Shown piece by piece: positions 49,019 to 61,244 of a stretch of 64,000 nucleotides of DNA (position 1 is the stretch's first letter; each line of letters starts with the position of its first letter). Source of the DNA: Stomorhina lunata (Eukaryota; Arthropoda; Insecta; Diptera; Rhiniidae); the NCBI GenBank assembly GCA_933228675.1, contig OW121741.1, positions 59,619,363-59,683,362 on the forward strand, read 5' to 3'. The position numbers and the translations under genes were made by a program. The notes under the pieces are model-generated. The model was given only the letters and a program-made list of their open reading frames with translations, was not told the DNA's origin and searched no databases.

Positions 49019-49859
49019 ATTTTCCCTTTTTTTATTTTCATATTGTGATTTATATTAGTAAAGTTGTTTATCTTGTGGCGTATAAACTAATTCACAACTT
49101 CGACGAGCACCTGCCACAAATTCAAATTCAACACTTGCACTCATTCTCCGCGATGGTTTCAATACGATTGAGACGCTGCTTGCATTACACACTTCGCCAA
49201 AGAACTTTAATAACTGTCACCTCCAATTCACTTTTAATATTTAAATTACAAATTTAAGTGTAAACAACTTTAATAACTGTAAATTTGAGACTGAAGTCAT
49301 CCTTCATCACCTCCAATTCACTTCTAATATTTAAATAACAAATTAAAGTGGGTAAAACATCAAAAATATTTTTGGGCGTTCTGACAGCCTAAAGGCCGGA
49401 CTTAAAGCCCAAAATTGTTTAGGCTTTATGACCGCTTCTTCTTTGGGCTTTCTGACCGCTTTGGGGGCGGCCACAACACCCAAAACGAATTTGGGCGTTT
49501 TGACCGCCTAAACAGAGGTCATAAGGCCCAAATTTTTTTTTAGGCGTTATGTCCGTGTGGCGTTATGTCCGGGCACCAAAAAAAATATGATAACTAAATT
49601 TAGCAAACATATTATTTTTTATTAGATAAGTCTGAAAACTTAAACATTTTCTTTAAAGTTTTCACAAAATAAAATTTGTCAAAACAGTAAAATATTTAAC
49701 GTAGCTTTAAATTATGTAGACAGCTACTTTAAATTATTTGATGTTAACAAAAGATTAACATCGGTTTGTTAAGCTAACAATCGTTTTAGGATAATACTTT
49801 AAGGAATTTTGCTAAACTTTAGTTTTCCAGTCGTTGTTAATTTTTTTTGCATAAGACCG

Positions 49860-50706
49860 TTACTTATTAATCTGAAGTTAGTTAATTAATTAAAATGAAC
49901 ACTTCATCAATAATATTTGGGATGTATTGTTCTTTCGATCTGTCCGATGGATGTTTGGAAAGTTTTGCTCTAGTTCCTTGTGCAATTTTAATGTGATTTA
50001 ATTTATCAGCATTAAATCGATTCCCGGTCGGGGTTATATGGGAGATTTCACTAAATGTGAATAGAGCTCGCCCATTTTCAATATCGAACTTTTCAAGAGA
50101 TCAGAAATACTTTTGTCAAATGTTGTCCCTCTAGAAAGTTTATTTTAGGCGCTATCGCCCTGAATATCAATATTGTACAACGTCTTTACACTAAATGTCG
50201 TCATCGTATCTTAGGCGAAGTAATATGGGATCAATTGCCAAACGTGAACGGATTTCTCCCAATTGCAATTAAAAAATTTAAATTTTCGTTGATATGTGAG
50301 ATACTTACATACATATGTATGTTTTGAACGGATATCATGTAATTAGCTGCATTTTTGTACTTCCTAGGAAGATTACCTATAATTTGATATATAATATATT
50401 CTCAAATGTTATCATAATGTTCAAAAGTCAGACACAAAATTAAGATTAATGCAGAGTGTCTATCTGCTAAAATCAGATTTGTGAAGCTCCTGGATTTTAC
50501 ACAAAATTTTAGGATATTGTCCCACCCTGAATTTTATCATTGTCGATCAAAACACCATCGTTTAAACTCTAAATTATATCTACCACAAATTACCGAATGC
50601 ATCAGGATTTAGGTAATCCCTTGCGAAGGACGCTATTAAATTTCATCAAAATAAACACCTGAGATATCGACAAAACAGGAGCTCAAAACACTTGACTACA
50701 ACAGAA
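49860..50706 (+). mobile_element. Family H copy, continuation
   Basis: This resumes the copy split at 47194 and runs through 'cttcctaggaagatta' to 'gactacaacagaa', just before the GTCY array position. There the left end of a new copy begins. Confidence 0.6.
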
Positions 50707-53244
50707 ACAAGTAAGAGTGGTATATTCGGCATTGCCGAATCTTGGATACCCTTCACCAATGGTGTTCCAAAAGTAAAGTACAAAATCGTAAGAATATATT
50801 GATAATTATATAGTTTCTGATTACTAACTTAGTTGAGCCCTACACAAATGCTTCATATGTATAATAATTTTCTTTTGTTCATACTAAATGTAATTCCTAG
50901 CAATATATGGTTATACATACTATGCAAAGAATCTTTAAAATTAAGAGTCGGAAAACGAAACGCGTTTTGGTGGCGTCATCATCTAAAATAGTTATGGACC
51001 CAAATGTTAGGTTGGGCAGGTGGCTGATGTCGAAGGCAGCGTCACTTCGATTCTAAAGTGATATGTGTCTATTTTACGAACATTTGATAAAGTTCGATAG
51101 ACCAGATAAACCATGCAGAAAAGATGCTTCAAAATGTAGATGCCCTTAGATTTGCAAGAGCACATCGATTTGATGAAGATTAAGTATTCTGGCATGCAAC
51201 CCAAAATCACAGTGCCCAGTGAGGGTTGTGTACTTTCATTCATACGAATTGTCGAACTATTAAAAGTTCATGATCAGTTATGTAAAACTCTGAACTGATT
51301 TAGGTCAAAGCTTTAACAATGATTGCCAATGTATACAAGCCTTAGAATTATAAGGTATACACTCATAGTTTTAGATACATACGTGAAATATATAGCTTTT
51401 AAATGAATGGTTATCAGCTTTGGCGGAAAATTTATTGAAGATTTACTTATTAATCTGAAGTTAGTTAACTTATTAAGATGAATACTTCAACAATAATATT
51501 TGGGACCTATTGTTCTTTCGATCTGTCCGATGGATGTGTGAAAGTTTTGCTCTAGTTCTTTGTGCAATTATAATATGATTTAATTTATCAGCATTAAAGT
51601 AATTTCCGGTCGGGGTTATATGGGAGATAACAGTAAATGTGAAGCGAGCTCGCCCATTTTCAATGCCGAACTTTTCAAGAGATCAGAAATACTTTTGTCA
51701 AATGTTGTCCCTCTAGAAAGTTTATTTTTGGCGCTATCGCCCTGAATAACGATATTGTACAACGTCTTTATACTAAATGTCATCATCGTATCTATTATAA
51801 TAGATAGATAATTATAATTAATTAGCTAATTAGACAATTATAATTTGTCATTTATTAGCTACTAAGAGATTGCCTTACGCGAATAGTCAAACGTGAACGG
51901 ATTTCTTCCAATTGCATTTAAACAATTTAAATTCTCGTTGATATTTGAGATACATACACACATATGTAGGTTTTGAACTGATATCATGTACTTAGCTGCA
52001 TTTTTGTACTTCCTAGGAAGATTACCTATAATTTGATATATAATACGTACTCAAATGTTATCATAAAGTTCAAAAGTCAGACATAAAATTAAGATAAATG
52101 CAGCGTGTCTGTCTGCTAAAATCAGATTTGTGGAGCTCCTGGAAGGTATACCCATATACATTTTACACAAAATTTTAGGATATCGTCCCACCCTGAGCTC
52201 CAAAAACTCCAAAAACTTGACTACAACAGAAAAAAGGACAGACAGGTAGACGGACGGATGGACAGACAGGTAGACTGACGGATAGACAGGTAGACGGACG
52301 GACGGACAAACAGACGGACGGACGTCGCGAAATCGATTCTCCTGCCGATTCTGAGACGATCGGTACAACTTGAATGGTATTCATAATCAGATTTGTGGAG
52401 TTTATATCAGATTTTAGGAAATCCTCCCATAAAGAACGCTGTCAAATTTCATCACAATCGGTCCGTAAACACGTGAGATATCGCTGAAACAATACTAACA
52501 AAATGTCAACAAAATTTCATAGACACGTACTTTGGGCAATTTGCTGTACATCACAAGTAGTGTTTTGGCGATATCTCAGTTGTTTATGGACCGCTTTTGA
52601 CAAAATTTAATAATGTGCTTGGTGGGGGAATTTCCTAAAATCTGATATAAAATGTATGTATGTCCGTGCTCCAGGAGGATGGTTTTTCCTATTTCTGCAT
52701 TTCATTTTTTCAACAAACATTCTCTAACGCGTACTTTGGGCAATTTGCGATACATCAAATTTAGTGTTTTGGCTGTATCTCAGTTGTTTATAGACCGATT
52801 TTGCTAAAATTTTACAGAGTGCTTTGGGGAACCATTTCCTACAATCTAATATATAATATATTATCACATGTACACCAGGAGTATCTTGTTTCTCTTATTA
52901 TTTAAAAGTGTGTTTCAATCAAAAATTTTAAAATTTTCGTCTAATTTTTAGTATTTTTTCGATATTTTCGGTGTTTTAATGAAATTTAAAAGCGTTCATT
53001 GCGGAAGAATTTCCTAAAATCAGGTATATGATTTATGTAGGTCCATCCTCCAGGGGCTTCAGAAACTTGATTTCAACAGACAGACAGACAGACGGACGGA
53101 CAGACAGACAGACGGACATCGCTTAATCGATTCTCCTCCCGATTCTGAGTCGATCGGTATAATTTTTATGGGGTCTACGATCACTAATATTACGGAATCA
53201 CAAACTTATAACACCCTTTCACCTATTGGTGAAGGGTATAAAAA
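50707..53244 (+). mobile_element. Family H, full-length copy
   Basis: The left end is at 50707, with one substitution in the hairpin loop region ('ttcggcattgccgaa'). The right end, with hairpin and A5, is at 53244, giving about 2.54 kb. GTCY arrays lie at 52238-52325 and 53080-53118. Its right part is included in a 1687-bp tandem duplication. Confidence 0.7.
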
Positions 53245-53616
53245 TTGAAAACGTCCTTAAGAAAAGTGTATCCTTGTATATTCTTAAGGATAAAGAAAAA
53301 AATCACACACAAAAAAATAACATATCAGTTTGCAACATGTTTTTAAGAACTTGTGCCATTTTAGATGTTTTAATGTTGTTAGATCTTACAGAAAAAAATG
53401 TTAAAATAGTAAATCAAAAATACAATTAAAAAAAAAACAAAATTTATAAAGTTTAATAAAAATTTTAAATTTGCGCCCATGAAAAAATCCATATGCGTGT
53501 CGTAGCAATGACCGTCTATAATAAAGGTGTATAGTTATGTATACTTTTTTATTATCACGCCAGAAATCCTTTTCAAACTCTTGAGGATAAGTATTAAAAA
53601 AAATCACTAAGGTGTC
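53245..53616. other. Flank with left inverted repeat of candidate transposon (first copy)
   Basis: It is AT-rich. The block 53472-53600 ('cccatgaaaaaatccatat' to 'ttgaggataagtatt') is the inverted counterpart of 56729-56850. Open frames 53226-53429 and 53401-53607 have no recognisable domain and recur only through the tandem duplication. Confidence 0.45.
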
Positions 53617-53881
53617 ATGTCATGTGTTCTTTGTGGATTACTTATATCTTTGAACAAGTTACGTAAAGTGTCATCAAAATTTATAGAGAGGTATGAAAAA
53701 TATTACCATTAAACTTCATCTCAAACGTTTGGTATGTACCAGAAGATGTTTGTGAGTATTACTACCGATGCATTTACAGCTCAGGTGGAGAAGATAAAAG
53801 ACATCGAATTAAATATGTACCCCACGATTTGGTTACACCGCAGTGAGCATTCGATTGATTCCTGCTACTTTTGTCAAACGC
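53617..53881 (+). pseudogene. Unknown arthropod gene family, truncated N-terminal copy
   Basis: It starts MSCVLCGLLISLNKLRKVSS with a CxxC. After a stop it continues in another frame: EKIKDIELNMYPTIWLHRSE and HSIDSCYFCQT. It is cut at 53881 by the tandem duplication junction. See 55304-56325 for the longer copy. Confidence 0.5.
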
Positions 53882-54931
53882 GAGCTCCAAAAACTCCAAA
53901 AACTTGACTACAACAGAAAAAAGGACAGACAGGTAGACGGACGGATGGACAGACAGGTAGACTGACGGATAGACAGGTAGACGGACGGACGGACAAACAG
54001 ACGGACGGACGTCGCGAAATCGATTCTCCTGCCGATTCTGAGACGATCGGTACAACTTGAATGGTATTCATAATCAGATTTGTGGAGTTTATATCAGATT
54101 TTAGGAAATCCTCCCATAAAGAACGCTGTCAAATTTCATCACAATCGGTCCGTAAACACGTGAGATATCGCTGAAACAATACTAACAAAATGTCAACAAA
54201 ATTTCATAGACACGTACTTTGGGCAATTTGCTGTACATCACAAGTAGTGTTTTGGCGATATCTCAGTTGTTTATGGACCGCTTTTGACAAAATTTAATAA
54301 TGTGCTTGGTGGGGGAATTTCCTAAAATCTGATATAAAATGTATGTATGTCCGTGCTCCAGGAGGATGGTTTTTCCTATTTCTGCATTTCATTTTTTCAA
54401 CAAACATTCTCTAACGCGTACTTTGGGCAATTTGCGATACATCAAATTTAGTGTTTTGGCTGTATCTCAGTTGTTTATAGACCGATTTTGCTAAAATTTT
54501 ACAGAGTGCTTTGGGGAACCATTTCCTACAATCTAATATATAATATATTATCACATGTACACCAGGAGTATCTTGTTTCTCTTATTATTTAAAAGTGTGT
54601 TTCAATCAAAAATTTTAAAATTTTCGTCTAATTTTTAGTATTTTTTCGATATTTTCGGTGTTTTAATGAAATTTAAAAGCGTTCATTGCGGAAGAATTTC
54701 CTAAAATCAGGTATATGATTTATGTAGGTCCATCCTCCAGGGGCTTCAGAAACTTGATTTCAACAGACAGACAGACAGACGGACGGACAGACAGACAGAC
54801 GGACATCGCTTAATCGATTCTCCTCCCGATTCTGAGTCGATCGGTATAATTTTTATGGGGTCTACGATCACTAATATTACGGAATCACAAACTTATAACA
54901 CCCTTTCACCTATTGGTGAAGGGTATAAAAA
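53882..54931 (+). mobile_element. Family H right half (tandem copy)
   Basis: This is the duplicated right half of the copy at 50707-53244, from the internal GTCY array (53925-54012) to the right-end hairpin at about 54905-54931. Confidence 0.7.
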
Positions 54932-55158
54932 TTGAAAACGTCCTTAAGAAAAGTGTATCCTTGTATATTCTTAAGGATAAAGAAAAAAATCACACACAAA
55001 AAAATAACATATCAGTTTGCAACATGTTTTTAAGAACTTGTGCCATTTTAGATGTTTTAATGTTGTTAGATCTTACAGAAAAAAATGTTAAAATAGTAAA
55101 TCAAAAATACAATTAAAAAAAAAACAAAATTTATAAAGTTTAATAAAAATTTTAAATT

Positions 55159-56850
55159 TGCGCCCATGAAAAAATCCATATGCGTGTCGTAGCAATGACC
55201 GTCTATAATAAAGGTGTATAGTTATGTATACTTTTTTATTATCACGCCAGAAATCCTTTTCAAACTCTTGAGGATAAGTATTAAAAAAAATCACTAAGGT
55301 GTCATGTCATGTGTTCTTTGTGGATTACTTATATCTTTGAACAAGTTACGTAAAGTGTCATCAAAATTTATAGAGAGGTATGAAAAATATTACCATTAAA
55401 CTTCATCTCAAACGTTTGGTATGTACCAGAAGATGTTTGTGAGTATTACTACCGATGCATTTACAGCTCAGGTGGAGAAGATAAAAGACATCGAATTAAA
55501 TATGTACCCCACGATTTGGTTACACCGCAGTGAGCATTCGATTGATTCCTGCTACTTTTGTCAAACGCGAAAAAAATCTATTATATTTCACTATAATATT
55601 CGAGATAAAATTCAATATTATAATACTGATTCTGTTATGCTCGCTATAACACGTTCAAAAGAAAGACCAAATGCTCCTTCTGAAGAAAATCAAGCATTAT
55701 GTTTTAATGATGTTCAGTCACTCTGCGACCCTAGCGGCATTGGTGCTGCAATTTCAAGCCACTCAAAGCGATCTTAGAAATGATGGGCCTCATTTCATCA
55801 CCCAAGCAGATTTTGATGCTATTGTAAGAGATACTAACATGTCACAAAGAAGTGCTGAAAGACTTGCATCACGATTACAGCAAATTAAATTGGTATCCCT
55901 TGATTTTCGCGTGACACCATTAGTTATAAGTATGATACAGAAGAATGGCGTCTTTTTATAGACGGCTCTATAAAAAGTTTAAAGGGCGTATTATTGCATA
56001 TTGAAAAAAAGTTACCCTCAGTTCCAGTGATTTATGGAACGGAAAGTGACGAAGTCTATCATCTTATTAATATTAACTTTATAAATTTTTATTCAGGTAC
56101 ATTTAATGGCCCCCAGCTAAATAAGCTATTGAAGCGTGACATAGTTTGGGAGAAACAACAAAAAACTTTTTAGGTAACAACAAATCAGACAACTACAGGT
56201 ATATCGTTAAAGAACTTATATATAATTTCGGAGTAATGGGTATCAACATGTCCCTAAAAATTCACTTTTTAGATAGTCATTTAGACTTCTTCCCAGATAA
56301 CTTAGGAAAGTTTTCCGAGGAATAAATTCTCCGATTACATGTCTAAATATCTATTTTGTATTTGAATTCTATTTTTAAATTATAAACGTAATTAATTATT
56401 GCATTAAATTAATTTCTTTATCCTATTTTATTTGGTTAAAACAGAAATGTTACTATGATTTATATGGAAAATAAACATTTTAAATTAAATTTTCTCAAAA
56501 CTATTTTTCACCGTTTTAGTACCGTTTTAGTACCTTGCGTTAAATAATTTTTTGAAAAAAATGTTTGTTTTAAAGTAAAGCTCCTCTGACTTGGTATTGA
56601 AAAAGAAAAGTATACAGGGTTATTACGAATAATAATCTACGTCACAAGAAGATTGTAGCCAGTAATTTATTCAGATTACTGACATTCTTCACTTTAATTT
56701 GATGCCCATATTGATTTATTAATGATGCATATCCTCAAAAATTCAGTCTTTTAAAAAGGATTTTCCACGATAGAATGAAAAAATGAGTACGTTAATACAC
56801 ATGACTTCTGCTATCACGCATATATGGATTTTTTCTTGGGTGCAACAATT
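55159..56850 (+). mobile_element. Candidate DNA transposon with about 125-bp imperfect inverted repeats
   Basis: The left block (55159-55290) and the reverse complement of 56729-56850 align over about 125 bp: TTGCnCCCAnGAAAAAATCC, GCGTG, a T-rich centre, AAATCCTTTT and TTGAGGATA. They bracket the decayed gene at 55304-56325. The outer ends and target duplication could not be fixed by eye. The superfamily is unknown. Confidence 0.45.
55304..56325 (+). pseudogene. Decayed gene of a widespread arthropod family, function unknown
   Basis: Pieces in order on the plus strand: a CxxC start (MSCVLCG); IELNMYPTIWL and HSIDSCYFCQT, a second Cys pair; RDKIQYYNTDSVMLAITRS; then in another frame PHFITQADFDAIVRDTNMSQ and RSAERLASRLQQIKLVSLDF. 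A further frame gives DTEEWRLFIDGSIKSLKGVL and LPSVPVIYGTESDEVYHL. Finally GTFNGPQLNKLLKRD and GINMSLKIHFLDSHLDFFPD are readable. These blocks resemble, from memory, a protein family found in many copies in arthropod genomes and normally several hundred residues longer, so large internal segments are missing. Many frameshifts show it is dead. The Cys-rich start suggests zinc binding. Its place between inverted repeats suggests a transposon gene. Confidence 0.55.
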
Positions 56851-57097
56851 TTTTTAAATATGTTAATTAGTTTCTCTCTGTTAAGAGACGGTCGTGTTTT
56901 TTGGGTCCTCCTTTAAGAAACCCTAAATAATTATATTAAAAAAGCAACAATTAACTTAAATATATTGTATCGAAAATAGACGATTTTTATACATATAAGT
57001 GAATTTAAAGTGTGTGGAAAACAGAGAATATTTAATAATAAGTAAAAGAAAAAAAAAGTTAAACAAACCAAAAAATTTTAACATAATAATCAAGTGC
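56326..57097. other. Right flank of candidate transposon and presumed Jockey 2 5' UTR
   Basis: 56326-56728 is AT-rich with nothing recognised. 56729-56850 is the right inverted repeat. The Jockey 2 5' end is not sharply visible. It may start near 'gagacggtcgtgttttttgg' (56885), about 210 bp before ORF1. Confidence 0.35.
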
Positions 57098-58728
57098 ATG
57101 AGTGATAATCAACAACAAAATCGAAGACTCTCCCTCAATGGTAGAAATGCATACATTTCTATAACAGAGATGAGTGAAACCAAAAATTTATATGATAAAG
57201 AGTTTAATAAAAGCTACTTAACAGCAAAACCAATTGAGAGATCAAGATCACTTTCTCCCTCGTTCAACTCAATCGATGTTGGTTTTGCGCCAAATCAACC
57301 AACAACAAGTACTTGTGTGATAAACAAAGTTACATTTGCGCCAGGTCAAAAAAACAATTACTAGTGCGAATGATAGAAAAAACGAAAACATACAAAATCA
57401 AAACATTGTCAACACAGTCAGTGACAAAAAAATAGACGCATCCAAGCAGTCTGTGAATGAATGTCCTAATTTGACTTATATTAATTCTATCGATAATACA
57501 ACTAGTGGTTATAGTTTTAATAACAAAATTAATCAAAAGATCCAAACGGGTATTGATCAGTATTTTTCTACTACAAAGCGTAAATCGAGCCCCACGGTCT
57601 TGCGCCAGGAACCTACCCTAAAACAGGCAAAAGTATCCAATAGTTCAACAGTAGGAAATATGTCGGTAAGTCAAACCCGTTTTCAATTACTCGCCACCAC
57701 CGAAGATGAAAATCAGACAAATGGCACAGTTAAGGAACATAAACCTCCACCTATATACCTGCGAGAGCAAACTAATAACGCTATAGTTAATAATTTATCC
57801 CAAATTATAGGCAAAGATAACTTCCATGTTGTTTTAATCCGAAGGGGAAATGTATTTGAAACAAAAATCCAAGTCTACTTAGAAAAGAACTATAGAAAGG
57901 TAATTGATAATTTTGATTCAAATAATAAAAATTACTACACATTTCAATTAAAAAGTGCTAAAGGCCTGATTGTTGTTATCAAAGGTATTGATAGTTCTGT
58001 TCCTATCAACGAGATAAAAGGCGCTCTCGAAGTTGAAGGATATGAAGTGAAGTCCGTTTACAATATTCTGAACAAAAATAAAGTTCCCCAACCACTTTTC
58101 AGAGTGGAAATTTCCTTTAATACTTCCCAGCTGAAAAAGGGGCCAATCCCACCCCATCTTTAATTTAAGATATCTCCTTAGCCGCAGAATAACTGTAGAA
58201 GAGCCAATTAAGCGCAGAGACCCTCCTCAATGCCAAAATTGTCAGGAATTCGGGCACACTAAATCGTACTGTAAATTGCATACAGTATGCGTTATATGCG
58301 GCGATATACACAAGACCTCAGAGTGTCCTAACTCTAAAACAGATTCTGCGATCAAAAAGTGTAGCAACTGTGGGCAGAATCATACTGCTAATTACCGTGG
58401 TTGTCCTGTATTCTTACGTCTTAGGCAAACTTCTTCATCGCGTAGACCTAATGCTGCTCAATATCAGGGTGCTTTTTTCCCATCGCTTTCCACTGTTCCA
58501 GATCGCTCAAACATTAGTTCACAACAAAATATTCCTCCACCTCCAATGAGTTTTTCCTATGCTCATATGGTCAAAGAGGGTCCGCCAATACAAAAAGGCG
58601 GTTCTCAAAGCTCTATTGAAAAGCTTATTGAAACAATGAACAATTTTATGTCTAACATGCAAAATATGTTCCAGGAAATGATGAGAAGTCAAAGCATGCT
58701 TATGCAGATTTTATTGGAAAGAAAATGA
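57098..58728 (+). pseudogene. Jockey 2 ORF1 (gag-like, CCHC zinc knuckles), two frameshifts
   Basis: The start is chosen at ATG 57098 (MSDNQQQNRRLSLNGRN), since the upstream part of the open frame lacks an ATG. A polar, Ser/Asn-rich N-terminus follows. A frameshift lies near 57340-57360 and another near 58150. The central part has an RRM-like or gag region (LRRITVEEPIKRRDPP at its end). Three zinc knuckles follow: CQNCQEFGHTKSYC, CVICGDIHKTSEC and CSNCGQNHTANYRGC. The C-terminus is Met/Gln-rich (NNFMSNMQNMFQEMMRSQSM). In Jockey elements this protein binds element RNA and helps form the RNP. The stop overlaps the ORF2 start. The two frameshifts make it inactive as read. Confidence 0.85.
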
Positions 58729-58852
58729 ATATGTTGAAAATATGTTTTTGGAACGCAAACGGCCTCAGCCAACACAAAAAAGAAGTTGAACATTTCCTGC
58801 TCGAGCAGGAAATAGATGTATTTTTGGTCTCTGAAACACATTTTACTCAAAA
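58725..58852 (+). pseudogene. Jockey 2 ORF2, 5' part of endonuclease
   Basis: The ATG at 58725 overlaps the ORF1 stop as ATGA. The sequence reads MNMLKICFWNANGLSQHK, then EQEIDVFLVSETHF, the Asn and Glu blocks of an AP-type endonuclease. It is interrupted at 58853 by a family H element and resumes in frame after 61384. Confidence 0.8.
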
Positions 58853-61212
58853 CAAGTAAGAGTGGTATATTCGGCTTTGCCGAATCTTGGATACCCTTCA
58901 CCAATGGTGTTCCAAAAGTAAAGTACAAAATCGTAAGAATGTATTGATAATTATATAGTTTGTTGAGCCCCACACAAATGCTTCATATGTATATTCATTT
59001 TCTTTTGTTCATACTAAATGTAATTCCTAGCAATATTTGGTTATACTAGTATTATATGCAAAGAATCTTTAAAATTAAGAGTCGGAAAACGAAAAGCTTT
59101 TTGGTAGCGTCATCATCTAAAATTGTTATGGACCCAAAGGTTAGGTTGGGCAGGTGGCTGATGTCGAAGGCAGCGTCACTTCGATTCTAAAGTGATATGT
59201 GTCTATTTCACGAACATTTAATAAAGTTCGATAGACCAGATAAACCATGCAGAAAAGATGCTTCAAAATGTAGATGCCCTTAGATTTGCAAGAGCACATC
59301 GATTTGATGAAGATTAAGTATTCTGGCATGCAACCCAAAAACACAGTGCCCAGTGAGGGTCGTGTACTTTAATTCATACGAATTATCCAACTATTAAAAG
59401 TTCATGATTAGTTATTTAAAACTCTGAACTGGTTTAGGTCAAAGCTTTAACAATGATTGTCAATGTATACAAGCCTTAGAATTATAAGGTATACACTCTT
59501 AGTTTTAGATACATACGTGAAATATATAGTTTTTAAGTGAATGGATATCAGCTTTGGCGGAAAATTTATTGAAGATTTACTTATTAATCTGAAGTTAGTT
59601 AACTAATTAAGATGAATACTTCAACAATAATATTTGGGATGTATTGTTCCTTCGATCTGTCCGATGGATGTGTGGAAAGTTTTGCTCTAGTTCTTTGAGC
59701 AATTATAATGTGATTTAATTTATCAGCATTAAAGTGATTCCTGGTCGGGGTTATATGGGAGATAACAGTAAATGTGAACCGAGCTCGCCCATTTTCAATG
59801 CCGAACTTTTCAAAATATCAGAAATACTTTTGTCAAATGTTGTCTCTCTAGAAAGTTTATTTTAGGCGCTATCGCCCTGAATAACGATATTTTACAACGT
59901 CTTTATACTAAATGTCATCATCGTATCTGTTATAATAGATAGATAATTATAATTAATTAGATAATTATAATTTGTCATTTATTAGCTACTAAGAGATTGC
60001 CTTAGGCGAACTTATACGGGAGCAATTGTCAAACGTGAACGGATTTCTCCCAATTGCAATTAAAAAATTTAAATTTTCGTTGATATGTGAGATACATACA
60101 TACATACATATGTAGGTTTTGAACGGATATCATGTACTTAGCTGCATTTTTGTACTTCCTAGGAAGATTACATATAATTTGATATATAATACATTCTCAA
60201 ATGTTATACACTACTACACTAAATTATATCTACCACAAATTACCGAGTGCATCATAATTTAGGTAATCCGCTGCGGAGAACGCTATTAAATTTTATCAAA
60301 ATAAACATCTAAAATATCGACAAAACAGGAGCTCCAAAAACTACAACAGAAAAAAGGACAGACAAGTAGACGGACGGACGGTTAGACAGGTAGACGGACG
60401 GACAGACAGGTAGACGGACGGACGGACAAACAAACGGACGGACGTCGCGAAATCGATTCTCCTGCCAATTCTGAGTCGAATGGTATTTATAATCAGATTT
60501 GTGTAGTTTATATATCAGATTTTAGGAAATCCTCCCACAAAGAACACTGTCAGATTTCATCACAATCGGTCCGTAAACACCTAAGATATCGCTGAAACAA
60601 TACTTACAAAATGTAAACAAAATTTCTTAGACACGTACTTTGGGCAATTTGCTGTACATCACAAGTAGTGTTTTCGCGATATCTCAGTTGTTTATGGACT
60701 TTCGATAAAAATTTAATAATGTGCTTGGCGGGGGAATTTCCTAAAATCTGATATAAAATGTATGTATGTCCGTGCTCTACGAAGATGGTTTTTCCTATTT
60801 CTGCATTTAATTTTTTCAACAAACATTCCCTAATGCGTACTTTGGGCAATTTGCGATACATCAAATTTAGTGTTTTGGCGGTATCTCAGTTGTTTATTGA
60901 CCGATTTTGATAAAATTTTACAGAGTGCTTTGGGGAACCATTTCCTAAAATCTGATATATAATATATTATCACATGTACACCAGAAGTATCTTGTTTCTC
61001 TTGTTATTTAAAAGTGTGTTTCAATCAAAAATTTTAAAATTTTCGTCTAATTTTTGGTATTTTTTCGATATTTTCGGTGTTTATAAACCGATTTTAATGA
61101 AATTTAATAGCGTTCATTGCGGGAGAATTTCTTAAAATCTGGTATATAACTTATGTAGGTCCATCCTCCAGGGGCTTCAGAAACTTGATTTCAACAGACA
61201 GACAGACAGACG

Positions 61213-61244
<32 letters not shown>

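Larger units (their letters stand above)
47855..49577 (-). mobile_element. MULE (Mutator-like) element with 133-bp TIRs
   Basis: The terminal inverted repeats (47855-47987 and about 49444-49577) begin GGTGCCCGGACATAACGCC. They match with only a few differences and are G+C-richer than the surroundings. GGACATAACGCC occurs twice, 4 bp apart, near each end. A8-A9 runs on both sides hide an 8-9 bp target duplication, consistent with MULEs. It carries a FLYWCH/MULE-type ORF. Confidence 0.8.
47195..49859. mobile_element. DNA transposon with TTA target duplication, hosting a nested MULE
   Basis: The ends read CGGTCTTATG and its complement CATAAGACCG, followed inward by A/T-runs. TTA is duplicated at 47192-47194 and 49860-49862. 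Uninterrupted family H copies show a single 'gatttacttatta' there. A 3-bp TTA/TWA duplication suggests PIF/Harbinger, but no transposase from this element is seen. Without the nested MULE it is about 940 bp, so it is likely non-autonomous. Confidence 0.6.
52195..55568. repeat. 1687-bp tandem duplication
   Basis: 52195-53881 is repeated at 53882-55568 with no difference noticed by eye. It covers the right half of a family H copy, unique flank and the start of the unknown gene. The bases at the joint (cga/gag) give minimal microhomology. Such identity means either a very recent event or an assembly duplication. Confidence 0.85.

Noticed and set aside
53226..53607. Two small frames next to the family H right end, duplicated at 54.9-55.3 kb
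   Set aside because: Their identity is due to the tandem duplication. They are AT-rich and have no motif, and part overlaps the left inverted repeat of the candidate transposon.
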